Assembly (NCBI GenBank): GCA_934418055.1
Contig: CAKRWX010000032.1
Location: forward strand, 1-14,367
Reading direction: 5' to 3'
Source: an uncultured Lachnospiraceae bacterium
GTDB taxonomy: Bacteria > Bacillota > Clostridia > Lachnospirales > Lachnospiraceae
Length of the DNA: 14,367 bases
Both the position numbers and the translations under genes were made by a program. This document shows, one piece after another, positions 8,201-13,056 of the stretch. Position 1 is the first letter of the stretch, and each line of letters starts with the position of its first letter. The notes beneath the pieces were generated by a model that did no database searches, was not told the DNA's origin, and saw nothing but the letters and a program-made list of their open reading frames with translations.

Positions 8201-9236
8201 TCTGGACTGGGTGTTGATGACGGCACCAGAGGAGTCGGAGCTTTTTGAGGTGAAAGAGATCTCCGTGGAATCCATGGTGGGAGAGACCGTGGCGAGAAAG
8301 CTGCAGAAGCATATTTCCAGGGAAGCGTTGCTGTCCCTGCCGCTGGATCGGATTTATGATGAAGAGCTGGCGGGAGAACTGGAGCACCATCTGACTTATG
8401 AATATGAGCACCTGGCGGACGTGGGACTTCACACCAAGGCTACGGTATCGGAACTGAAACGGGCCGGACAGCCGGTGGAGGAACTTTCAGAAGAGGAACA
8501 GTCGGTGGATCTGTTTGCCCAATGGCAGAATGCATGGCAGCAGGAGCAGCCAGAAGCAGAAATTTATAATGTCCATGAAAGAGCAGAAGATAAGCCTGGA
8601 GAGTTGGTAGAAGGAGAGAGCGCGACAGAAAAATCTGAGCGGGATGCAACAGAAGAACAGAACGAAGAACAGAAATCACATTTGACAGACCAGGAAAAGC
8701 GCCAGACAGAAAAACAAGCCATGGAGCGCGCAGCCAAGCGTGGTACCGCATATCACCGGATACTGGAACTGTTGGATTTCACAGCGGCAGCTTCTCTTAA
8801 AGATGTGAAAACCCAGATTCAGGAGATGGTGACAAATGGAAAAATTTCTGAGGAAAATGCCCAAATGGTGCGTCCGGGAGAAATCTGGAAATTTGTCCAG
8901 ACGGAGACCGGCAGGCGAATGGCCCAGACCCAAGGAGAGAATCATTGCCACAGAGAGCAGCAGTTTGTCATGGGAATCCCGGCCAGAGAGATGCATATGG
9001 GCGATTCCGATGAGCTGGTGCTGATCCAGGGTATTATCGATGTGTGGCTGGAAGAAGCAGATGGGATTGTTCTGTTAGATTATAAGACAGATCATGTATC
9101 TGACGGAGAGATTCTGGTGAAACGATATAAAGTCCAGCTGGACTATTACCAGAGAGCGCTGGAACAGATGACTGGAAAGAAAGTGAAAGAACGGATCATT
9201 TACTCCCTGTCATTGCAGCAGGAAATTCCGTGTTAA
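5262..9236 (+). CDS. addA: ATP-dependent helicase/nuclease subunit A (AddA)
   Basis: The motor subunit of AddAB: a UvrD-like superfamily 1A 3'-5' helicase with a C-terminal RecB-type nuclease. Numbering from the ATG, the visible motifs are Q motif WTEKQQQVI (3-11), Walker A AAAGSGKT (22-29, Lys28), motif Ia TFTNAAAAEMRERI (from 56), Walker B DEYQD (401-405), motif III GDVKQSIYKFR (from 431), motif IV LHQNFRS (near 468), motif V SIHKSKGLEFP (around 858-868) and motif VI YVAMTRAKEKL (from 934). The nuclease residues are Asp1260 in GIIDVW and Asp1273/Lys1275 in LLDYKTD. At 1324 residues it is about 90 longer than B. subtilis AddA. Much of the excess lies in Glu/Gln-rich inserts near residues 690-750 and 1092-1150. 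AGGAGG at 5247-5252 serves either the ATG at 5262 or a GTG at 5259. Both overlap the addB stop, which implies translational coupling. Confidence 0.98.
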   Translation: MKWTEKQQQVIDARNRNLLVSAAAGSGKTAVLVERIIQLISEGEHPLDLDQLLVMTFTNAAAAEMRERIAAAIEKKLMEQPENRHLQVQAALVPHAQITTIDSFCLNLIRNHFNQLDIDPGFRIGDEGELLLLRTDVMEGLLEEYYQKDDSEFEQFVETYATGRTDAGIEDYIMQVYRFAQSNPFPAQWIQKCREEIRETRDGGLEETAWMKFLMEDARRQLAELEEQLRDAYEVCLEENGPQVYQAVLMEECGMLRNLKESTDYRELNKRLVAASFGRLPASRSKDVDSEKKQQVTDCRDRVKKAVADLRGLYGVQTEEEAAADLLGTSAVVLKLLELTEEFDRRFQESKREKNIVDFNDLEHYALEILICQEGDEDQNGILYTETADQLSRQYAEILVDEYQDSNYVQEALIQSLSGERFGRPNVFMVGDVKQSIYKFRLARPELFMEKYASYTDGDSPSQKIELHQNFRSRKSVLDSVNHVFYRAMTKNLGNVEYTEDAALHPGAVFAECPDHETGGKTELLLADTGKAVMGDADEELAEYTSREIEAKMIASRARELTDPVHGQWIWDKEKECYRPAEYGDMVILLRSISGWTESFINVLTQEGIPAYAETGSGYFDTVEVETILSMLAVIDNPMQDIPLAAVLRSPIGGLTDEELAWMMAEEKKSTKKGQDRGIYQAFRRVLGEIQEEQNYECQGNAEYHETEDDGIGHAEEDIWRQVEQEVERERQAAKKSNSQSWKYTANVEYTHLLQKLQKFDQLLQDLRFASSYLPIHELLFLVYEKTGYYDYASSMPAGETRKANLDMLVEKASVYEKTSYKGLFQFIRYIHKLKKYEMDFGEAQEAGKQENRIRIMSIHKSKGLEFPIVFLAGMGKKFNKQDVRGRLVIDMDLGIGTDHLDLEQRTQNSTLKKNVMKRKMDLDNLGEELRVLYVAMTRAKEKLIMTGTDRSLAKKLGKWRSLEQKGQIPYTVLTTAGSYLDWVLMTAPEESELFEVKEISVESMVGETVARKLQKHISREALLSLPLDRIYDEELAGELEHHLTYEYEHLADVGLHTKATVSELKRAGQPVEELSEEEQSVDLFAQWQNAWQQEQPEAEIYNVHERAEDKPGELVEGESATEKSERDATEEQNEEQKSHLTDQEKRQTEKQAMERAAKRGTAYHRILELLDFTAAASLKDVKTQIQEMVTNGKISEENAQMVRPGEIWKFVQTETGRRMAQTQGENHCHREQQFVMGIPAREMHMGDSDELVLIQGIIDVWLEEADGIVLLDYKTDHVSDGEILVKRYKVQLDYYQRALEQMTGKKVKERIIYSLSLQQEIPC

Positions 9237-9251
9237 GCAAAAGGTTAACAA

Positions 9252-9303
9252 AAAGGCATATGAGAATGAAGAAAGCAGATTCCTTCATTTCTCATATGCC
9301 TTT
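9252..9303. terminator. Bidirectional rho-independent terminator between addA and the MBL gene
   Basis: A 20-base-pair stem with a single bulged A pairs AAAGGCATATGAGAATGAAG (9252-9271) with its complement at 9283-9303, closing a loop of about 11 nt. On the minus strand the stem is followed by TTTTT, a good terminator for the ychF-MBL transcript. On the plus strand it is followed by TTTAAAATTT, a weaker run that still fits an addA terminator. Its position between two convergent stop codons fits a shared role. Confidence 0.85.
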
Positions 9304-9320
9304 AAAATTTCGTAGAAAAG

Positions 9321-10292
9321 CTATTCAATTACCTGATCACCATTCTTGGTGCAGTAGATCTTAATGCATAAGCGAGCCATCCAATCCCTGGTTTCCTTGG
9401 TAGCCCATCCACCGCTGTTAGGACCGCCGCCGGAATCATTGTTCCAGAGCCATTTCGGGGTTGGGAACAGGGCAATTCGTGGATACAGTTCTTTGTAAAA
9501 CTCAAAATCGACACCATTCTGTCCGTGATGGGCTGCCTGGACAATATCACAGTTTAAAGAAGCCAGATCCACATCTTCCATAAGCTGTCTGCCGCCTTCT
9601 TCTCCTAAATCTCCTAGGAATACCACATTGGTTCCATTGAGAGAAACCAGATAGGCAACACTGCTGTTATTGGAAGTATTTTTCTCAATGGCATAAGCGG
9701 AATTCAAAACCTGAATGGTTGCAGGACCAGCTTCAATGATCTGTCCCGCCTCGATATCATCATGAACCACATCTTCCGGCATCCGGCTTAAAGCATCTTT
9801 CAGAGCATAGACCGTCTGCTGGCAGCCCTGATCACAGTATTGTTCATACCAGTCGTCATCGAGGAACGAACAGTAGATTCCATCGATGGTAATGTCCTGA
9901 CGATGATGATTTAAAATACTGGTAATAGCGCCTACGTGATCTGCGTCCGGATGAGTCAGAAGCCATGCTTGGACATGACCGCCTTTTGCCTGAATCTGCT
10001 TAAACAGAAATTCACTGTTGTTATTCCAGCCGCCGTCAACGACGATCAGTCCGCCTTCTCCAGTTTCAATAATACAGGAGAGAGACTGGGATCTTGATTC
10101 GTGGTTGGCATATAAGGTGAGCCGCCCATCTCCAAACAGACCAGTGCCTTCTGCAAAACTGCAGAAAGGCTGAACCAGAACCAGGATACAGGCAATCAGA
10201 AAGCTTAAAATTGCAGGGGTGAAGAACCGCTTACTTTTGTTAAATTTGATTATGCTGAAATGATTAGACGTTGAAGCGGAACAGAATGACAT
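9321..10292 (-). CDS. Exported metallo-beta-lactamase-fold hydrolase (ComEC-C-terminal-like)
   Basis: A metallo-hydrolase probably acting outside the cytoplasm. From the ATG at 10292 (323 residues) it has a basic N-terminus (KFNKSKR, 16-22), a hydrophobic core (23-43) and a likely signal peptidase site after SFA (47). The metal-binding signature is THPDADHVG (113-121), the HxDxDH variant common in the secreted MBL proteins related to the ComEC C-terminal domain. It is followed by Asp228 in GDLGEEGG and His255-His256-Gly. The product is probably a phosphodiesterase or nuclease-like hydrolase, but the substrate is unknown. No ATG, GTG or TTG occurs in frame between the ychF stop and the hydrophobic core, so the start must lie within ychF. 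I chose 10292 because AGGA lies five bases ahead. Starts at 10310 or 10346 are possible and would lengthen the N-terminus by 6 or 18 residues. It is likely co-transcribed with ychF. Confidence 0.88.
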   Translation of the reverse strand: MSFCSASTSNHFSIIKFNKSKRFFTPAILSFLIACILVLVQPFCSFAEGTGLFGDGRLTLYANHESRSQSLSCIIETGEGGLIVVDGGWNNNSEFLFKQIQAKGGHVQAWLLTHPDADHVGAITSILNHHRQDITIDGIYCSFLDDDWYEQYCDQGCQQTVYALKDALSRMPEDVVHDDIEAGQIIEAGPATIQVLNSAYAIEKNTSNNSSVAYLVSLNGTNVVFLGDLGEEGGRQLMEDVDLASLNCDIVQAAHHGQNGVDFEFYKELYPRIALFPTPKWLWNNDSGGGPNSGGWATKETRDWMARLCIKIYCTKNGDQVIE

Positions 10293-11361
10293 CTCCGTCC
10301 TGAACAACATAGTCTTTTCCCTCCAGTCTGACAAGTCCTTTTTCACGGGCTACGGAATATGCGCCGCAGTCCAGAAGATCCTGGTAGTTCACGACCTCGG
10401 CACGGATAAATCCACGCTCAAAATCGGAATGGATCTTACCAGCAGCCTGTGGAGCCTTGGTTCCTTTTTTGATGGTCCAGGCTCTGGTTTCATCTTCACC
10501 AGAAGTTAAGAAGCTTAACAGACCAAGCAGGTCATAGCTTGCCGCGATCAGTTTTTCAAGACCGGACTCCTTAAGACCCAGATCCTCTAAGAACATGGCC
10601 TTTTCATCATCGTCCAGCTCAGAGATCTCTTCCTCGATCTGGGCACAGATCACAAATACCTGGCTGTCATTAGCAGCAGCGAACTCCCGTACCTTCTGAA
10701 CGTATGGGTTGGAAGCGCCGTCATCCTCCAGATGGTCTTCATTGACATTGGCAGCGAAGATCACAGGTTTCCAGGTCAGTAAGTTTAAAGAATTGATAAA
10801 TGCTTTCTGGTCGTCATCCTCACATGGGAAGCTTCTTGCCAGGTTTCCGTCCTCCAGATGTGCCTTGATGGCTTTCAGGATCTCAACCTCTTTAGCCAGG
10901 GACTTGTCGTTAAACGCACCCTTGGAAGTTTTGGCAATACGACGCTCCAGAATCTCGATATCGGAGAAGATTAACTCTAAGTTGATGGTCTCGATATCAC
11001 GAAGTGGATCTACACTTCCGTCTACATGGATGACGTTTGGATCATCGAAGCAGCGCACTACGTGAACGATGGCGTCTACCTCACGGATATTGGATAAGAA
11101 CTGGTTACCCAGGCCCTCGCCTTTGGAAGCGCCCTTTACCAGACCAGCGATATCCACGAATTCGATGACAGCAGGTGTCACTTTCTTGGAGTGATATAAA
11201 TCTCCTAATAATTTTAATCTGGCATCTGGAACCGCAACCACACCAACGTTTGGATCGATGGTACAGAATGGATAGTTCGCGGACTCAGCACCGGCCTTTG
11301 TTAAAGAATTAAATAACGTACTTTTGCCTACATTTGGCAGACCGACAATACCTAATTTCAT
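10264..11361 (-). CDS. ychF: Redox-regulated ribosome-associated ATPase YchF
   Basis: A cytosolic P-loop NTPase of the Obg/OLA1 family that binds ribosomes and, unlike most relatives, prefers ATP to GTP. The protein has 365 residues, the usual family length. The G1 loop GLPNVGKS is at residues 7-14, G3 DIAG at 70-73, and the G4 position reads NVNE (205-208) in place of NKxD, which is the change associated with ATP preference. The C-terminal TGS domain includes [10 protein letters not shown] and ends in [10 protein letters not shown]. The start has AAAGGAG 11 bases ahead, a slightly long spacing with no better alternative. A near-consensus promoter lies upstream. Its 3' end overlaps the start of the exported MBL hydrolase by 29 bases. 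Function and identity are secure. Confidence 0.98.
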   Translation of the reverse strand: MKLGIVGLPNVGKSTLFNSLTKAGAESANYPFCTIDPNVGVVAVPDARLKLLGDLYHSKKVTPAVIEFVDIAGLVKGASKGEGLGNQFLSNIREVDAIVHVVRCFDDPNVIHVDGSVDPLRDIETINLELIFSDIEILERRIAKTSKGAFNDKSLAKEVEILKAIKAHLEDGNLARSFPCEDDDQKAFINSLNLLTWKPVIFAANVNEDHLEDDGASNPYVQKVREFAAANDSQVFVICAQIEEEISELDDDEKAMFLEDLGLKESGLEKLIAASYDLLGLLSFLTSGEDETRAWTIKKGTKAPQAAGKIHSDFERGFIRAEVVNYQDLLDCGAYSVAREKGLVRLEGKDYVVQDGDVILFRFNV

Positions 11362-11415
11362 ATATGTCTATTCTCCTTTGAAATTTCTTTTCATACTTTA
11401 TAACATAACATTTTA

Positions 11416-11444
11416 ATTATAGCAGGAGTTTGGCCTTTTCTCAA
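11416..11444 (-). promoter_or_regulatory. Strong sigma-A promoter for ychF-MBL
   Basis: Reading the minus strand, TTGAGA (11444-11439), a 17-base spacer and TATAAT (11421-11416) preceded by TGC form a near-consensus promoter with an extended -10. Transcription would start near 11409 and leave a leader of about 48 nt that is AT-rich and holds no evident structure. Confidence 0.8.
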
Positions 11445-11484
11445 GGGCTTATTGCGGGGAAAATCCGGGAAAAATCGGTCCCAG

Positions 11485-11516
11485 ATGTCGAATCCTGGGG
11501 GTTCATGTCGGTCGAA
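11485..11516. promoter_or_regulatory. Candidate Spo0A boxes between ychF and lgt
   Basis: TGTCGAA at 11486-11492 matches the seven-base Spo0A box exactly, and GGTCGAA at 11510-11516 matches six of seven. The longer unit ATGTCG is repeated at 11485 and 11505, 20 bases apart, about two helical turns. The first box sits in the loop of a short CCCAG/CTGGG inverted repeat (11480-11484, 11495-11499). The pair lies just upstream of the lgt -35 element and behind the ychF promoter. Either gene could be affected. This is a consensus match only, and a seven-base match can arise by chance. Confidence 0.35.
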
Positions 11517-11521
11517 ATTCG

Positions 11522-11550
11522 TTGCTTTTTTGTATCTGCGGGGTTAAAAT
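11522..11550 (+). promoter_or_regulatory. Sigma-A promoter for the lgt operon
   Basis: TTGCTT (11522-11527) and TAAAAT (11545-11550) are separated by exactly 17 bases, with a T-rich start to the spacer. Transcription would start near 11557, only a few bases before the leader inverted repeat at 11563-11589. That repeat would therefore form the extreme 5' end of the transcript. Confidence 0.65.
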
Positions 11551-11562
11551 AAAGAAAACGTA

Positions 11563-11589
11563 GTAACTGTGAAGGTATGGAACCGTTAC
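11563..11589 (+). repeat. 27-nt imperfect inverted repeat in lgt leader (copy 2)
   Basis: The arms are GTAACTGT (11563-11570) and ACCGTTAC (11582-11589). They pair at seven of eight positions around an 11-nt loop. The length and orientation equal those of the copy before addB (1705-1731), and the distance to the start codon is almost the same (31 nt against 30). It is also bracketed by a direct repeat AAAACGTA at 11555-11562 and 11590-11597, which touches both ends of the element. The bracketing repeat is not present around copy 1. Confidence 0.55.
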
Positions 11590-11620
11590 AAAACGTAAAG
11601 AAAAAGGAGAAAATGTACAT

Positions 11621-12502
11621 ATGTTAACTGCTGCAGATATTCGTTTCGTCCATCTGGGGCTTGGAATTGAACACTTACGAAACAGTATCTCTGTGTTTGG
11701 ATTCCGGATCGCTTTTTATGGAATCATTATTGGAATTGGAATGCTGGCTGGTATCTGGATCGCCCAGTCAGACGCCAGACGCCGTGGGCAGGACCCGGAT
11801 CTTTATCTTGATTTTGCACTGTATGGTATTATATTTTCCATTATCGGTGCCAGAACCTATTATGTGATCTTTGATTGGGATAACTATAAAAATGATCTGA
11901 TCCAGATCTTCAATTTAAGAGCGGGCGGACTGGCCATCTATGGGGGAGTCGTAGCAGGCGTCCTGACCTTGCTTGTATTTACCAGAGTGAAGAAGCTCTC
12001 CTTCTTTTCCATGGCGGATACGGGAGTTCTTGGATTGATTACCGGACAGATCATCGGCCGGTGGGGGAACTTCTTTAACTGCGAGGCATTTGGGGGCTAT
12101 ACAGACAGCCTTCTTTCCATGCGGATCAAGAGATCTCTGGTCAATCCCGGAATGATCTCACAGGAACTGCTGGATCATCTGATCGTGGAGAATGGGGTAG
12201 AGTATATTCAGGTTCATCCGACTTTTCTCTATGAATCGATGTGGAATCTGGGAGTACTGATTTTTATGCTGTGGTATCGTAAGCGGAAGAAATTTGACGG
12301 GGAGATGCTTTTGATCTATCTGCTGGGATATGGTCTTGGCAGAAGCTGGATCGAGGGGCTCAGAACCGATCAGCTGATCTTTTTTGGTACAGGCATTCCA
12401 GTATCCCAGGCATTATCTATGCTGTTGGTGCTGATTTCTGGCACCGTGTTAGTATACAGACACAGACAACTGAAAAAGGCGAAAAAAGGAGAAGAGGAAT
12501 GA
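11621..12502 (+). CDS. lgt: Prolipoprotein diacylglyceryl transferase Lgt
   Basis: A membrane enzyme that transfers diacylglyceryl from phosphatidylglycerol to the lipobox cysteine of prelipoproteins, the first step of lipoprotein maturation. The protein has 293 residues with about seven hydrophobic segments, beginning with FYGIIIGIGMLAGIWIA. The family signature GRWGNFFNCEAFGG is complete, with Arg147, Asn150, Asn153 and Glu155 corresponding to E. coli Arg143, Asn146 and (for Glu155) Glu151. Downstream are HPTFLYES and the EGLRTDQL segment near the essential C-terminal arginine. The position equivalent to E. coli His103 is Tyr107 (GGLAIYGG). An AAGGAG site lies 11 bases ahead of the ATG; the ATG at 11613 inside this spacer leads at once to a stop. 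A promoter is present upstream. The last codons overlap the next small gene by ATGA. Confidence 0.97.
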   Translation: MLTAADIRFVHLGLGIEHLRNSISVFGFRIAFYGIIIGIGMLAGIWIAQSDARRRGQDPDLYLDFALYGIIFSIIGARTYYVIFDWDNYKNDLIQIFNLRAGGLAIYGGVVAGVLTLLVFTRVKKLSFFSMADTGVLGLITGQIIGRWGNFFNCEAFGGYTDSLLSMRIKRSLVNPGMISQELLDHLIVENGVEYIQVHPTFLYESMWNLGVLIFMLWYRKRKKFDGEMLLIYLLGYGLGRSWIEGLRTDQLIFFGTGIPVSQALSMLLVLISGTVLVYRHRQLKKAKKGEEE

Positions 12503-12654
12503 CAAGTTCAAAAGAGGAACTGATCCAGAAAATCGAATCGGCAAGAACCGTGTTGAACAAGAGCATCGATGAGAAAAAGCAGTATGATGAGGTTTACCAG
12601 AACAGTATTTTGCTGGATACATTGATTGAGCAGTATATTGAGGCTGGTTATTAA
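12499..12654 (+). CDS. Spo0E-like aspartyl-phosphate phosphatase family small protein
   Basis: A 51-residue open frame that begins within the lgt stop (ATGA overlap) and has AAAGGAG seven bases ahead of its ATG. The product is predicted to be two helices: an N-terminal one with Ile12, Arg16 and Leu19 (KIESARTVLN) and a C-terminal one carrying Ser36, Leu39, Asp40, Leu42, Ile43 and Tyr46. This fits the SxxLDxLIxxY signature of Spo0E-like proteins, which in Bacillus dephosphorylate Spo0A~P and delay sporulation. Ser36 and Asp40 match the conserved SQELD core, but the two residues between Ser and Leu are Ile-Leu and not Gln-Glu. The length resembles the short members of the family (about 50-60 residues). 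It is the last gene of the lgt operon, directly before a terminator. The family call is by motif only; the target is inferred. Confidence 0.7.
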   Translation: MTSSKEELIQKIESARTVLNKSIDEKKQYDEVYQNSILLDTLIEQYIEAGY

Positions 12655-12674
12655 ATGAAGATATAGAAATAAGG

Positions 12675-12716
12675 AGAGGGGAACTGCCATCTGATGGGGT
12701 TCCCCTCTTTCTTTAT
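12675..12716 (+). terminator. Rho-independent terminator of the lgt operon
   Basis: AGAGGGGAAC (12675-12684) pairs with GTTCCCCTCT (12699-12708). Inside the stem, CCAT and ATGG form a second paired step around a three-base loop. The run TTTCTTTAT follows directly. It lies 20 bases after the stop of the Spo0E-like gene and ends the two-gene operon. Confidence 0.9.
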
Positions 12717-12750
12717 ATAACAGGAAATTCCGTTGGAATTACCTGTTATA
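12716..12750. repeat. 35-nt near-perfect palindrome
   Basis: Arms of 16 bases (12716-12731 and 12735-12750) are complementary apart from one A-A mismatch, with a three-base GTT centre. It has no T-run on either strand, so it does not look like a terminator. It follows the lgt-operon terminator directly. It could be a binding site for a dimeric regulator, one unit of a dispersed palindromic repeat, or a structure that protects an mRNA 3' end. Confidence 0.6.
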
Positions 12751-12751
12751 C

Positions 12752-12825
12752 AAAAAAAGCGCTCCGCGGGATCGCACTGCGGCGGAGTGGAAGTATGTCG
12801 CTAAAGCGACCCGCCGCAGGCGGAG
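12752..12825 (-). terminator. Nested three-step hairpin terminator for the ABC-F/membrane-protein operon
   Basis: Three paired steps are nested: CTCCGC (12762-12767) with GCGGAG (12820-12825), CTGCGGCGG (12777-12785) with CCGCCGCAG (12811-12819), and GTCGC with GCGAC (12797-12801, 12806-12810) around a TAAA loop. On the minus strand the structure ends in a run of seven T (12758-12752), as expected of an intrinsic terminator about 90 bases after the stop at 12850. Its size, GC content and multistep design exceed a normal terminator. It may derive from a dispersed palindromic repeat. Confidence 0.65.
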
Positions 12826-12845
12826 AATCCTGCGAGCAGGATTCT
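12824..12845. repeat. Short perfect hairpin AGAATCCTG/CAGGATTCT
   Basis: A nine-base-pair stem (12824-12832 with 12837-12845) closes a CGAG tetraloop. It abuts the nested hairpin at 12762-12825, sharing two bases with it. On the plus strand it is followed by ATTTTTATT, so it could act as a weak plus-strand terminator; on the minus strand it would be the first structure after the stop codon at 12850. Confidence 0.6.
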
Positions 12846-12849
12846 ATTT

Positions 12850-13056
12850 TTATTCGTCTTCTTTTTTCTTATGATGGAAATGCAAAAACCGGCTGTAAGC
12901 GTAAATCAAAATCGGCACGATCATGGTGCAGTAGATCGCTGCCATGAGACATTGTCTGGAAAATGGACTGCCGATCAGCGCCAGCACCAGAGTGGAGGCG
13001 TAAAGGCAGACCAGTAAAATCACGCCAAGGATGGCAAAAATCCGTTTCAAATTCAT
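12850..13056 (-). CDS. Small two-helix membrane protein coupled to the ABC-F gene
   Basis: A 68-residue protein of unknown function. Two hydrophobic segments are visible at about residues 5-27 (IFAILGVILLVCLYASTLV...) and 36-56 (CLMAAIYCTMIVPILIYAYS), joined by a short SPFSRQ loop. A charged His/Lys/Glu-rich tail (HFHHKKKEDE) follows and is probably cytoplasmic. The ATG directly follows the TAA of the upstream ABC-F gene with no spacer. Its GGAGG site lies eight bases ahead, inside the last ABC-F codons, so translation is probably coupled. The good ribosome binding site and hydrophobic pattern support a real gene. I do not recognise a family and infer no function beyond membrane location. Confidence 0.8.
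   Translation of the reverse strand: MNLKRIFAILGVILLVCLYASTLVLALIGSPFSRQCLMAAIYCTMIVPILIYAYSRFLHFHHKKKEDE

Noticed and set aside
9221..9233. The last codons of addA share 13 bases (CAGGAAATTCCGT) with the palindrome at 12721-12733.
   Set aside because: The match stops at the arm boundary and is part of the coding sequence in one place; probably chance, with no inverted partner at the addA site.
1762..9236. addB-addA considered as part of an anti-phage defence island.
   Set aside because: AddAB is the standard recombination nuclease of Firmicutes, and the neighbours (MATE, ychF, lgt, ABC-F) are ordinary chromosomal genes. No other defence genes are present.
12661..12720. A tiny frame starting at the ATG at 12693 after the AAGGAGAGG sequence.
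   Set aside because: It would encode only eight residues and lies within the terminator hairpin; the purine-rich stretch is the stem arm.
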